Of a DNA stretch of 64,000 nt, positions 52,703 through 61,468 are shown in pieces. The notes below the pieces were generated by a model. It did not search any database, was not told where the DNA came from, and was given only the letters and a program-made list of their open reading frames with translations. Where the stretch lies: NCBI RefSeq assembly GCF_031846245.1, contig NZ_JAVRIC010000005.1:124001-188000 (forward strand). Reading direction: 5' to 3'. The stretch comes from Banduia mediterranea. Lineage in GTDB: Bacteria; Pseudomonadota; Gammaproteobacteria; Nevskiales; Nevskiaceae. A program made the translations under genes and the position numbers. The stretch's first letter is position 1. Each line of letters begins with the position of its first letter.

Positions 52703-53044
52703 TCAGATCCGCATCGGTTTGTTGTCAAGGTAATTGAGGATTCCGCGGACCAGGCGGTAAATCCACCAGATCGTCACCGCGAACAGAATCAGGAAGCCGA
52801 CGAAGATCAGGGTGGTGATGCCGCCGATGACCACCCACACCAGGCTCCACCAGAAGGTCCGGATCATCCAGCGATGGTGGGATCGCGCGAATTCGCTGGT
52901 GACTTCGTTGACCCGGATGTGGTTGATGATGATGCCGACGATGGCCGTGAGCCCGGTGAACGAGCCCAGCACATGCAGGATGTAGGCGATCATCACGCCC
53001 TGCTTTTCGTTTTCAGGAATCCCCGTTTCGCTGACTGCTTCCAT
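52703..53044 (-). CDS. DUF4870-type small membrane protein
   Basis: 113 aa from ATG 53044, which is preceded by AAAGGGGA; an upstream in-frame start at 53068 is possible. Three hydrophobic segments (MIAYILHVLGSFTGLTAIVG, FWWSLVWVVIGGITTLIF, GFLILFAVTIWWIYRLVRG) and the YHL-like GSFTGLTAIVG and HHRWMIRTFWW motifs fit DUF4870. Function unknown. Between the Slp and ppa genes, all leftward. Confidence 0.8.
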   Translation of the reverse strand: MEAVSETGIPENEKQGVMIAYILHVLGSFTGLTAIVGIIINHIRVNEVTSEFARSHHRWMIRTFWWSLVWVVIGGITTLIFVGFLILFAVTIWWIYRLVRGILNYLDNKPMRI

Positions 53045-53155
53045 TTCCCCATCCCCTTTGGTTTTCATCGGAACCGATCTCTGCCGAATGTTCGGCATGC
53101 GGGCGTGCCGAGGTCAAGCTTTGCGAATGCCTGCGCTGATAACCAGTGCACAAGA

Positions 53156-53180
53156 CAAAGGCGGCCCGTGGCCGCCTTTG
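53156..53180 (-). terminator. Hairpin terminator after ppa
   Basis: CAAAGGCGGCC (53156-53166) and GGCCGCCTTTG (53170-53180) pair perfectly over 11 bp with a 3-nt loop, 43 bp beyond the ppa stop on its strand. The minus strand then reads TTTGTCTTGTG, moderately T-rich. Confidence 0.62.
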
Positions 53181-53222
53181 CAAGACCGGATCGGTGTCCG
53201 GTGAAGCGATCGATGCTCGCGT

Positions 53223-53753
53223 TCAGCCCTTGTAGGCCTCGATCGACTTGACGATCTCGGCCTTGGCCGCAGCCGCGTCGCGCCAGCCCGAAACCTTGAC
53301 CCACTTGCCGTATTCGAGATCCTTGTAGCGCTCGTAGAAGTGCTTGATCTCATCGAGCTTGCGCGCCGGCACGTTGGCCAGATCCTTGATGTCCGCGTAG
53401 TAGTTGGTGGAGACCTTGTCGGTCGGCACGGCCAGAATCTTGGCGTCCAGGCCGCTTTCGTCCTCGGTGTCCAGTACGGCGACCGCGCGGCATTTGATGA
53501 TGCTGCCGGGCACGATCGGGTGCGGGGTCATCACCAGCACGTCGACCGGATCGCCATCGTCGTACAGGGTCTTGGGCACGAAACCGTAGCTCGCCGGGTA
53601 GCTCATCGCCACGTTCATGAAGCGGTCGACCGACAGCAGGCCGGTTTCCTTGTCCACTTCGTACTTGACCGGCGGGCCGTAGGCCGCGATCTCGATGACA
53701 ACGTTGAATTCTTCGGGCGCCTTGCTGCCCGGGCCGAGTGCTTCGAATCCCAT
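53223..53753 (-). CDS. ppa: Inorganic pyrophosphatase
   Basis: 176 aa, the prokaryotic family I length. Hydrolyses pyrophosphate to phosphate in the cytoplasm. Seen: EFNVVIEIAAYGPPVKYEVD, SYPASYGFVPKTLYDDGDPV, DVLVMTPHPIVPGSIIKCRA and VAVLDTEDESGLDAKILAVP, with the acidic cluster in DDGDPVDV that binds metal. It ends upstream of a strong hairpin. Start at ATG 53753. In the + direction about 226 bp separate it from adk. Confidence 0.98.
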   Translation of the reverse strand: MGFEALGPGSKAPEEFNVVIEIAAYGPPVKYEVDKETGLLSVDRFMNVAMSYPASYGFVPKTLYDDGDPVDVLVMTPHPIVPGSIIKCRAVAVLDTEDESGLDAKILAVPTDKVSTNYYADIKDLANVPARKLDEIKHFYERYKDLEYGKWVKVSGWRDAAAAKAEIVKSIEAYKG

Positions 53754-53979
53754 GCGGATGATCCCTATGCTGTGCGTGCTTTGGTGTTTGGCCGGCTAGG
53801 ATACTGAATCCGCCGCTACCACTGCATCAGTCGTCGGCGGTCCAATGGCCGCATTGACGCCGTCCCGTGGCTCCGGGTACCGTTCAGCCTGCCTTTGTGC
53901 TGGATGAGGCATCGAAATTCGGTCTGCTTGGACCGTCCGCGCCGGATCGGCGCTCGAAATTCATACGACTTAGAAGAAC

Positions 53980-54552
53980 ATGAGCATGCGCATCGTACTG
54001 CTGGGCGCGCCCGGCTCCGGAAAAGGCACGCAGGGCGAGAAGCTGGTGGACCATTTCGGGATTCCAAAGATTTCCACGGGCGACGCGCTGCGCGCCGCCG
54101 TCAAGGCCGGCACGGAGCTGGGCCTCAAGGCCAAGGCCGCCATGGATGCGGGCCGGCTGGTCGACAATTCGATCGTCAACGGCATCGTCAAGGCGCGTCT
54201 GGGCGAACCCGATGCGCGCAAGGGCTTCATTCTGGACGGCTTTCCGCGAAACGCGGCGCAGGCCGACACGCTGGCGGAGATGCTGGCGGACCTCGGCCAG
54301 CCGTCGGTCGACAAGGCCGTGCACCTCAAGGTCGATGACGAGGAGATCGTGCGTCGCCTGCTCGACCGGGCCGAGAAGGAAGGTCGCGCCGACGACAAGG
54401 AAGCGGTGATTCGTCACCGCATCGACGTCTACAACGCCGAAACCGCGCCGCTGCTGGACTTCTATGGGCAGCAGGGCAAGGTCGTGGCGGTCGAGGGAAT
54501 CGGCACGGTCGACGAGATTTTCGAGCGCATCCTCAAGTCGCTGGGCGCCTGA
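53980..54552 (+). CDS. adk: Adenylate kinase, short-lid form
   Basis: 190 aa. Makes two ADP from ATP and AMP. P-loop LLGAPGSGKGTQ near residues 7-18, AMP site ISTGDALRAAVKAG and ILDGFPRNAAQAD. The usual lid insertion is missing: after LLDRAEKEGRADDKEAVIRH the chain goes directly on, as in the 185-190-residue Xanthomonas-type enzymes. ATG 53980 is preceded by AGAAGA. The gene ends with a strong T-tract terminator. Confidence 0.97.
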   Translation: MSMRIVLLGAPGSGKGTQGEKLVDHFGIPKISTGDALRAAVKAGTELGLKAKAAMDAGRLVDNSIVNGIVKARLGEPDARKGFILDGFPRNAAQADTLAEMLADLGQPSVDKAVHLKVDDEEIVRRLLDRAEKEGRADDKEAVIRHRIDVYNAETAPLLDFYGQQGKVVAVEGIGTVDEIFERILKSLGA

Positions 54553-54576
54553 GGCGGTTCCCGCACACATGCTGAC

Positions 54577-54614
54577 GCCGGTGGGTTCCCTGCGGACCCG
54601 CCGGCATTTTTTTT
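54577..54614 (+). terminator. Rho-independent terminator after adk
   Basis: GCCGGTGGGT (54577-54586) pairs with ACCCGCCGGC (54596-54605) over 10 bp with one G-T pair and a 9-nt loop; A then eight T (54607-54614) follow. The T-tract ends at the first base of the convergent rnd stop codon. Confidence 0.88.
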
Positions 54615-55729
54615 CAGTGCGGTGCCGACAAGGCCTGTAGCAGCGCACCACCGATCAGTTCCCGGCGCCAGCCCCGCAGCGGTGCGATATCCGCCGATTC
54701 CCCCGCATGCAGCAGGGCTTCCAGGTCGGAGCGCCGCGCCAGCAGGCTGGGCGGCACCGCCAGCACCTGCGCGCGTTCACGCACGACCGCCTGCAGGGAC
54801 TGCAGCGCGGACTTGTAGGCCGCATCGGGGCGTTCGTCCGCGACCAATGGCTGATCGCTGCGGGTGGCGCCAGCCAGCACCTCCAGCAACACGGCACCGT
54901 GGCGCTCGCGCGTCGTCGCCGGCAGATCGCCGACCGCGGCCAGATCATCGAGGCTGTCCGGTGCGCGAACCGCCAGCGCGTACAGCGCATCGTCGGACAG
55001 CATCCAGCGTCTCGGGCGGTTGCGTTCGACGGCGCGCCGCTCGCGCCAGTCGGCCAGGGCGGCGGCGCGGTGCTGCGCCACCGGGGGCAGCCGGGCGAGT
55101 CCGCGCAGGCGCTTCCAGGCGTCCTCAGGTTCGGTGCGATACATCGCCGGGTCGGTGAGGGCGGCGCAGTCGGCTTCCAGCCATTCGATGCGGCCACTGC
55201 TGTCGAGGCGGCGCAGCAGTTCCGGGTAGATCACCGCGAGATGACGCACATCGTCAGCGGCGTATTCGATCGCCGGCTGCGGGATCGGCCGCTTCGCCCA
55301 GTTGGTGCGCGAAAGACTCTTGTCGACCTCGATGTCCAGCATCGCCTTGACCAGCCCGGCATAGCCGATCTGGTCGCCGATGCCGAGGATCGTCGCGGCC
55401 ACCTGGGTATCGAACAGCGGTCGTGGGCAGTCGCCCGAAAGCTCGGCGAAGATTTCGTAGTCCTGACTGGCGGAGTGCAGCACCTTGACGATGCGCTCGT
55501 CGGCCAGCAGCGGCCACAGCGGCGCGAGGTCCACGGCCAGCGTGTCGATGCAGGCGGCGGTTTCGCCATCACCGATCTGCACCAGACACAGTCTGGCGTG
55601 ATAGGTATCCTCGCGGACGAACTCGGTATCCACCGCCAGCCAGTCGCGCGTCTTCCAGACGGCGATGGCACTTTCGAGCGCGGCGGGGGTGTCGATGATC
55701 AGGGTGGGTACGGCAATCGATACGGTCAT
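54614..55729 (-). CDS. rnd: Ribonuclease D
   Basis: 371 aa. 3'-to-5' exoribonuclease in tRNA maturation. DEDD exonuclease domain to about residue 190: D34-T-E36 (WLAVDTEFVRED), KVLHSASQDYEIF, and the third Asp in YAADDVRHLAVIY. HRDC-type helical domains follow (AYKSALQSLQAVVRERAQ, LLARRSDLEALLHA). ATG 55729 is chosen as the normal N-terminus; the frame is open for 10 more codons upstream. Divergent from the membrane gene at 55780. Confidence 0.96.
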   Translation of the reverse strand: MTVSIAVPTLIIDTPAALESAIAVWKTRDWLAVDTEFVREDTYHARLCLVQIGDGETAACIDTLAVDLAPLWPLLADERIVKVLHSASQDYEIFAELSGDCPRPLFDTQVAATILGIGDQIGYAGLVKAMLDIEVDKSLSRTNWAKRPIPQPAIEYAADDVRHLAVIYPELLRRLDSSGRIEWLEADCAALTDPAMYRTEPEDAWKRLRGLARLPPVAQHRAAALADWRERRAVERNRPRRWMLSDDALYALAVRAPDSLDDLAAVGDLPATTRERHGAVLLEVLAGATRSDQPLVADERPDAAYKSALQSLQAVVRERAQVLAVPPSLLARRSDLEALLHAGESADIAPLRGWRRELIGGALLQALSAPH

Positions 55730-55779
55730 GAACGGTAGAATACCGCCTCTCGCACCCACGACAGAGATCGATAACCTCC

Positions 55780-56349
55780 ATGCTAGCCCGTGTCGCCTGG
55801 ATCACGGCGCAACTGATGCGCTTCAAGGCCGGTCCCCAGGACTTCGTCTACGCCCGTGGTCTGAGTCTGCCGATTGCACTGTTCGCGGCGTTCGTCAACT
55901 TCCTGCAGCTGAGCATCACCATGCCCACCGGCGTGGCGGTGGTCGAATCGGTGGTAGTGGTGCTGGTGACGATTGCATTCACTCAGTTCGTGCTGCAGTT
56001 CAAGCGGTTCACCAGCCGTGCACAGCAGACCGTGAACAGCCTGCTGTGCACGGACATCGTGTTCAAGCTGTTGCTGCTGCCGGTGCTGTTCTGGATCGGT
56101 CCCGATGTGTTGCGCCAGTTCTCCGAAAATCCGCAGATGCTGGAACAGGGACAGGTGCCGGGAGCGCCGATGATGGTGCTGTTCGCGCTGTCACTGTGGA
56201 ACCTGGCGGTGTCGGCGCACATCTACCGCTGCGCGCTGGAAATCGGAATCTTCATGGGCGTGGGCATCACGCTGGCCGGCACATTCATGTTGTACAGCCT
56301 GCTCGGCGCGGTCGCGCAGATGTTGGGACTGGGGGCGAGCAGCCCCTGA
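55780..56349 (+). CDS. Uncharacterised multi-pass membrane protein
   Basis: 189 aa with four or five hydrophobic segments (SLPIALFAAFVNFLQLSIT, VVESVVVVLVTIAFTQFVL, VFKLLLLPVLFWIG, MVLFALSLWNLAVSAHIYRC, MGVGITLAGTFMLYSLLGAV). No motif recognised. TGATG overlap with mpl makes it the first gene of a coupled group with mpl and pmbA; a gene of this kind before mpl is familiar from related genomes, which hints at an envelope function. Start at ATG 55780. Confidence 0.8.
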   Translation: MLARVAWITAQLMRFKAGPQDFVYARGLSLPIALFAAFVNFLQLSITMPTGVAVVESVVVVLVTIAFTQFVLQFKRFTSRAQQTVNSLLCTDIVFKLLLLPVLFWIGPDVLRQFSENPQMLEQGQVPGAPMMVLFALSLWNLAVSAHIYRCALEIGIFMGVGITLAGTFMLYSLLGAVAQMLGLGASSP

Positions 56350-57701
56350 TGCACCTTCACATCCTCGGAATATGCGGCACTTTCATGGCCGGTATCGCGG
56401 CGCTGGCGCGCGAGGCCGGGCATCGCGTGACCGGATCGGATGCCAATGCCTGGCCACCGATGTCCACCCAGCTCCAGGCACAGGGCATCGAGCTGATGTC
56501 GGGCTATGCGCCCGAGCATCTGCAACCGGCTCCGGATGTGGTGGTGGTGGGCAACGTCATCACGCGCGGCAATCCGGCGATCGAATACGTGCTCGATCAG
56601 GGGCTGCCATATGTTTCCGGGCCGCAATGGCTGGCCGAACACGTGCTGGCCGGCCGCCATGTGCTGGCCGTGGCCGGCACCCACGGCAAGACCACGACAT
56701 CCAGCCTGCTGGCCTGGCTGCTGGACAACGCGGGCCTGGAGCCGGGCTTTCTGATCGGTGGGGTGCCGATGAACTTCGGCATTTCGGCGCGGCTCGGCGC
56801 CGGCAAATACTTCGTCGTGGAAGCGGACGAATACGACACCGCGTTCTTCGACAAGCGCAGCAAGTTCGTGCACTACCGTCCGCGCACCTGCGTGCTCAAC
56901 AATCTCGAATTCGACCACGCCGACATCTTTCCGGACCTCGCCAGCATCGAACGCCAGTTCCACCACCTGATCCGCACGGTGCCGCGCAGCGGGCGGCTGA
57001 TCGTCAACGGCGCCGACGCCAATCTCGCGCGGGTGCTGGAGATGGGATGCTGGAGCGAGACCGAATACTTCGATGCCGATTCCGGATGGCACGCGACAGA
57101 GACGGACGGTGGTTTCGAGCTGCACCAGGGCGAGCGGAATCATGGCGCGGTGACGACACCAATGGCCGGACTGCACAATCGCAGCAATGCGCTGGCGGCG
57201 ATCGCCGCGGCCGCACACCTGGGCGTGTTGCCCCGCCAGGCCGCCGATGCGCTGAGCCGCTTCCGCAATACCCGCCGTCGCTTGGAACTGCGTGGCGAGG
57301 CTCGCGGGGTGCAGGTCTATGACGACTTTGCGCATCACCCTACGGCGATTCGTGTGACGGTCGACGCCCTGCTCCGGCAAGCCGGCGGGCGGGTGCTGGC
57401 CGTGCTCGAGCCGCGCTCCAATACCATGCGTCTGGGTTCGCACCAGGCCGAACTTTCCGATTCACTGAGCCAGGCCGACGTCTGTTTCGTCTATGCCCGA
57501 CCGGACCTGAAATGGAACGCGCAGGCGGCGCTGGCCTCGCTGGCGGACAAGCTGCATGTGGCCGCTACGCTGGACCAACTCGTTGCGGCCGTTGTGCACG
57601 AAGCGCGCCCGACAGACCGCATACTCGTCATGAGCAACGGCGATTTCGGTGGTGTGCATCAAAAGCTGCTGGACGCCCTTTCGACTTCAGGACAGACATG
57701 A
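56349..57701 (+). CDS. mpl: UDP-N-acetylmuramate:L-alanyl-gamma-D-glutamyl-meso-diaminopimelate ligase
   Basis: 450 aa. Murein recycling ligase that attaches the recovered tripeptide to UDP-MurNAc in the cytoplasm. MHLHILGICGTFMAGIAALA gives the N-terminal Rossmann domain; GTHGKTT at residues 110-116 is the ATP site; VVEADEYDTAFFDKRSKFVH and NNLEFDHADIF belong to the central domain; YDDFAHHPTAI and LEPRSNTMRLG to the C-terminal domain. The SNTMRLG-type ending separates Mpl from MurC. Start overlaps the previous stop (TGATG); the stop overlaps pmbA as ATGA. Confidence 0.97.
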   Translation: MHLHILGICGTFMAGIAALAREAGHRVTGSDANAWPPMSTQLQAQGIELMSGYAPEHLQPAPDVVVVGNVITRGNPAIEYVLDQGLPYVSGPQWLAEHVLAGRHVLAVAGTHGKTTTSSLLAWLLDNAGLEPGFLIGGVPMNFGISARLGAGKYFVVEADEYDTAFFDKRSKFVHYRPRTCVLNNLEFDHADIFPDLASIERQFHHLIRTVPRSGRLIVNGADANLARVLEMGCWSETEYFDADSGWHATETDGGFELHQGERNHGAVTTPMAGLHNRSNALAAIAAAAHLGVLPRQAADALSRFRNTRRRLELRGEARGVQVYDDFAHHPTAIRVTVDALLRQAGGRVLAVLEPRSNTMRLGSHQAELSDSLSQADVCFVYARPDLKWNAQAALASLADKLHVAATLDQLVAAVVHEARPTDRILVMSNGDFGGVHQKLLDALSTSGQT

Positions 57702-59047
57702 GCCAACTTCCCCAACGCCAAGCCCTGCCGGACCGCGCCGAACTCGAACGCCGCCTCGGCGCCGTGCTGGACGCGGCGCGCAAGGGCGGCGCCACCGCCG
57801 CCGACGCCGGCGTGTCGGTGAGCCGCGCCCTGACCGTGAACGTGCGCAATGCCGAGGTCGAATCGGTGGAATTCCAGCGTGACCGCGACCTGTCTCTGAC
57901 GGTGCATGTCGGCCAGCGCAGCGGCTCGGCCAGCACCAGCGACTTTTCCGACGCCGGCCTCGCTTCCACGGTCGACGCCGCGCTGGCGATTGCGCGCGCC
58001 TCCGGAGAGGACCCGTATTCGGGGCTGGCCGATGCCGAACTGATGGCCACGGAATTTCCGGATCTGGATCTGTTCCATCCCTGGGACATCACGCCGGAGC
58101 AGGCCATCGAGATTGCCAGCGAATGCGAAGCTGCCGCGCGCGCCGTCGACGCACGCATCACGCGCAGCGAGGGTGCCGGCGTCGATACGCGCGAATCCGT
58201 GCAGATCTACGGCAACACCCATGGCTTCATCGGCGAACGACGAGGCACGTCCCACCAGATGAGTTGTTCGGTGATCGCCGAGGCCGACGGCATGATGCAG
58301 CGCGACTACTGGTACAGCGCTGGCCGCGTGCCTGACAAGCTCGACAGCGCCGAGTCGATCGGGCGCCGCGCCGGCGAACGCACGGTGTCGCGGCTCGGTG
58401 CCAAGTCGCTCTCCACGCGCGAGGCGCCGGTGCTGTTCGTGCCGGAGCTGGCACGTGGCCTGTTCGGGCATTTCACATCCGGTATTTCCGGCAGCGCCCT
58501 GTACCGCAAGACCAGCTTCCTGCTCGACAAGCTTGGCGAGCAGGTGTTCTCACCGATCGTGAACCTCTCGCAGCGGCCGTTCATCAAGGCCGGTCCCAGC
58601 AGCGCCGCCTTCGACCAGGAAGGCGTCGCCACGCGTGAGCGTGTGCTGATCGAAAACGGCGTGATCCAGGGCTGGCTTCTGTCCAGCTACTCCGCACGAC
58701 GCCTGGGCTTGCAGACCACCGGCAACGCCGGCGGCACCTACAATCTGCTGGCGAATCCCGGCGAACAGGACTTCAAGGCCCTGCTGCGCGACATGGGCGA
58801 AGGCTTCGTCGTGACAGAGCTGATGGGACAGGGCGTGAACCTCGTCACCGGCGACTATTCGCGCGGTGCCGCCGGATTCTGGGTCGAGAACGGCGAAATC
58901 GCCTTCCCGGTCCGCGAAGTCACGATCGCCGGCAATCTGCTCGACATGTTTGCCGGCATCGCCGCGATCGGCAGCGATGTCGATACCCGTGGCGGCATTC
59001 AGACCGGGTCCGTATTGATCGACAGGATGACGATCGCCGGAGGCTGA
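57698..59047 (+). CDS. pmbA: Metalloprotease PmbA/TldE
   Basis: 449 aa. Partner of TldD; the TldD/TldE pair matures modified peptides and degrades unfolded peptides, with the catalytic zinc in TldD. Seen: VNVRNAEVESVEFQRDRDLS, the stretch GLASTVDAALAIARASGEDP, GTSHQMSCSVIAEADGMMQR, and the C-terminal NLVTGDYSRGAAGFWVENGE and IAFPVREVTIAGNLLDMF. ATG 57698 overlaps the mpl stop. No tldD lies in the window. Confidence 0.96.
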   Translation: MSQLPQRQALPDRAELERRLGAVLDAARKGGATAADAGVSVSRALTVNVRNAEVESVEFQRDRDLSLTVHVGQRSGSASTSDFSDAGLASTVDAALAIARASGEDPYSGLADAELMATEFPDLDLFHPWDITPEQAIEIASECEAAARAVDARITRSEGAGVDTRESVQIYGNTHGFIGERRGTSHQMSCSVIAEADGMMQRDYWYSAGRVPDKLDSAESIGRRAGERTVSRLGAKSLSTREAPVLFVPELARGLFGHFTSGISGSALYRKTSFLLDKLGEQVFSPIVNLSQRPFIKAGPSSAAFDQEGVATRERVLIENGVIQGWLLSSYSARRLGLQTTGNAGGTYNLLANPGEQDFKALLRDMGEGFVVTELMGQGVNLVTGDYSRGAAGFWVENGEIAFPVREVTIAGNLLDMFAGIAAIGSDVDTRGGIQTGSVLIDRMTIAGG

Positions 59048-59104
59048 TGGTCCTTCAGAAGCCGCCGGTCACCCTCAGCCGAACACCGCCGAAGTCTGTC
59101 GGCT

Positions 59105-59421
59105 GACGGCGGCAAATCGGCCGTCCGGCAACCACAGGCGGGCGTCCCGGATTACGCACGCGGTGCGGGCACGCTGGTGCTGGCGTATCAATCAGGCTTC
59201 TACTTCGATGCGAGCAATCCAAGCCTGATCGGGGTTGCGGACCAGCGGCTCAGCCTGAGCGAGGCCGGTGGGGCGCACTTCCAGCGCCTGGGCGTGATCG
59301 AAGTCATGTCGCGGACTACGAGCTTGCGATTTCGGGAGACGGTGGCGGGATTCTGGTCGCCACCGATGATGCTTCCGCTGGCGGCACGGTGTTCGTGCGT
59401 GCCGATCGCCTCAGTCCGTAG
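59105..59421 (+). pseudogene. C-terminal remnant of an unknown protein, frameshifted
   Basis: An open, protein-like stretch without a start reads DYARGAGTLVLAYQSGFYFD, then ASNPSLIGVADQRLSLSEAG and HFQRLGVIEV up to about 59300; in the -1 frame from 59311 it continues ADYELAISGDGGGILVATDD, ASAGGTVFVRADRLSP and TAG at 59419-59421. Glycine and beta-like character suggest a secreted or surface protein. One frameshift between 59290 and 59311. The remaining bases from 59048 hold nothing else. Confidence 0.4.
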
Positions 59422-59427
59422 CGGCGT

Positions 59428-60099
59428 TCACGACCGCCACTGCACGAACTGATCGAGCGGCAGTCGGCGCGCGCGCAGGCGATTGACCGGCGCGTCCGGG
59501 TCGGCGTGGCCGATCGCCATGCCGCAAAACAGCATCCATTCCCTGGGCGGCGAGAGCTGCGCCGCGATTTCGCGGTGATAGACCGACCAGCATTCCTGCG
59601 CGCAGCTGTCGAGCCCGCGCTCGCGCAGCAACAGCATCACGGTTTGCAGGTACATGCCCAGGTCCGACCATTGCGGCGGCCCCATGCCGCGATCGACGTA
59701 GCAGAACAGGGCGACCGGGGCGCCGAAGAAGCGGTAGTTGTTGGCGAACTGTTGCAGACGGGCGGTCTTGTCCTCGCGTGCGATGCCGAGTTCGGCGTAC
59801 ATCGCTTCGCCCACGGCGTAACGCTCGCTGCGGTACGGCTCGCCGAGCGGTGAGGGATAAACCTCGTAGTCCAACGGCAGGTCCGGTGTCGGATGCGTGT
59901 TCAGCCGCAGCTGGATCGCGTCCTTGAGGCGTGACAGTGCATCGCCGCTGAGCACGTACAGGCGCCAGGGCTGGAGGTTGCCGCCGGAGGGTGCGCGGGC
60001 GGCGCGCTCCAGCACCTCGCGCAAGATTCCGAGGTCCACGGGCTGGTCCAGAAAGGCGCGCACGCTGCGCCGGCTGTCGACGGCTTCGCTGACGTTCAT
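59428..60099 (-). CDS. Nitroreductase family FMN oxidoreductase
   Basis: 223 aa. FMN-dependent NAD(P)H oxidoreductase fold: MNVSEAVDSRRSVRAFLDQP with the FMN-binding RRSVR, RAARAPSGGNLQPWRLYVLS, and the C-terminal LDSCAQECWSVYHREIA and MLFCGMAIGHADPDAPVNRL. Substrate (nitro compounds or quinones) cannot be told. ATG 60099 is chosen; the frame extends upstream into the next gene's 3' flank. 22 bp downstream of the phosphatase gene, same direction. Confidence 0.9.
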   Translation of the reverse strand: MNVSEAVDSRRSVRAFLDQPVDLGILREVLERAARAPSGGNLQPWRLYVLSGDALSRLKDAIQLRLNTHPTPDLPLDYEVYPSPLGEPYRSERYAVGEAMYAELGIAREDKTARLQQFANNYRFFGAPVALFCYVDRGMGPPQWSDLGMYLQTVMLLLRERGLDSCAQECWSVYHREIAAQLSPPREWMLFCGMAIGHADPDAPVNRLRARRLPLDQFVQWRS

Positions 60100-60121
60100 T
60101 GATGGTGCTCCAGGATGTTCA

Positions 60122-61420
60122 TCAGTCAAGCGTTTCGAGCCGGCCGCGCCGCCGCGCCAGCTCGCAGAAGAAGTCCACGTACTGCGCGTGTCCACCGGGA
60201 AAGATCATATCCAGCTTCAGGGGATCTTCCGGATCACTGATGCCTTGCAGGGCCGGCCACGGAAACCGGTCGGCACCGGTGTCGCGATTGCGGAGCAGCG
60301 CGGCGTCAATACCCGGACGGCGCACTTCGCCGCAACTGCTGTCGATGTAGATCACGCTGTTATCGGTGTCGAAGCGATCGCCCAATTGCTGGACCAGCGT
60401 GAGGAAACCGCGATCGCTGCCGCCCCGCAAATGCTCGGTCCGTCCGGTGAGTACCTGAGCCTGGGAGCTGACGGTATCGCCCACGCCGACGATGCGCGGC
60501 ATGGACGCCGGATCGAAGTGATCCAGTGCGAGCTTGAGCAGCGCGGCATGATCACGGGGCGCCGCCCGGGCGTTGAAGTGTTCGCCCAGCGGGTAGCGAC
60601 CGGTGTGCTGCCGGTAGTAGTGATTGAGGATTACCAGTACGCCGACTTCCTTGATCGCGCCCTTGAGCATGAACTGGAAGTCGGTGGTGCCGGCATCGTC
60701 GCCGTCGCTGTACTTGACGCGTTCCTGGCCATCATCGCCGCGCCCGAGGTTGGGGGCGTAGTGCACGAAGAACGAATCCTGCAACCCGGCCTCCGTCGCC
60801 TGCAGCAGCAATTCGCTCATGAAACCGGCGGTGGCTTCCTGTGTCTGCCGATAGAGCCCCGGTCTGTCCGCAAAGTGGTGATAGAGGCCGTTGATGTTGG
60901 CGGTTGGCGAGGCCAGGTTGTCGAGGACGCAGGAGCCGACCAGGGGCTCGATTTCGTCGGTCGGCAATGCGTAGGGCGCCTTGCCCAGCAAGGTCCGCAG
61001 GAACTGTTCGGTCTTGTGCGGCACGGCGCGCAGGAAATCCAGTTCGGCCTCGCTGACGCCGGGATGCGAGACATGGCCGTAACGGTCCTGCAGTTGCACG
61101 CCGCCAGCGGCGAGGCCGGGCAGGTAGAAACCCTGTTCACGCGGATGTTCGGGCGGGTCGAAGGCCTGCTCGACGATGCCGTTGACGCCGCGCTTGCCGA
61201 TGTGCTCGCCATTGGTCAGTACATAGAAGTGGCCGGCGAGTGTCTGTGTGGCCTCGACATAGCGCCGCTCGATGCGACGCGTCAGCGGATCGCGCACCAG
61301 GCTCATGCAGACCCCGTCGAGGTCCTGGATGATCAGCAGGTTTGCGGTGGCGGCGAGCGATTCGAGCAGGCCGGCGTGATCGAGTGAATAGGCTTCGGTC
61401 TTGTGGCGCATGGCGTACAT
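60122..61420 (-). CDS. Glucosylglycerol-phosphate phosphatase (StpA/GgpP-like)
   Basis: 432 aa. Removes phosphate from glucosylglycerol 3-phosphate, the last step in making the osmolyte glucosylglycerol (known for StpA of cyanobacteria). N-terminal ATANLLIIQDLDGVCMSLVR with the HAD motif D33-L-D35-G-V, followed by HFYVLTNGEHIGKRGVNGIV, match the family; VYGLYHHFADRP-like and FFVHYAPNLGRGDDG blocks follow, and IYIDSSCGEVRRPGID near the end. The assignment rests on memory of the family, not on a search. The synthase gene (ggpS) is not in the window. Start ATG 61420; 61411 possible. Confidence 0.75.
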   Translation of the reverse strand: MYAMRHKTEAYSLDHAGLLESLAATANLLIIQDLDGVCMSLVRDPLTRRIERRYVEATQTLAGHFYVLTNGEHIGKRGVNGIVEQAFDPPEHPREQGFYLPGLAAGGVQLQDRYGHVSHPGVSEAELDFLRAVPHKTEQFLRTLLGKAPYALPTDEIEPLVGSCVLDNLASPTANINGLYHHFADRPGLYRQTQEATAGFMSELLLQATEAGLQDSFFVHYAPNLGRGDDGQERVKYSDGDDAGTTDFQFMLKGAIKEVGVLVILNHYYRQHTGRYPLGEHFNARAAPRDHAALLKLALDHFDPASMPRIVGVGDTVSSQAQVLTGRTEHLRGGSDRGFLTLVQQLGDRFDTDNSVIYIDSSCGEVRRPGIDAALLRNRDTGADRFPWPALQGISDPEDPLKLDMIFPGGHAQYVDFFCELARRRGRLETLD

Positions 61421-61468
61421 GGTAACGCTGGGCGGGCAGTGCCTGAGATCATGAAAAGCATTTGGGTT

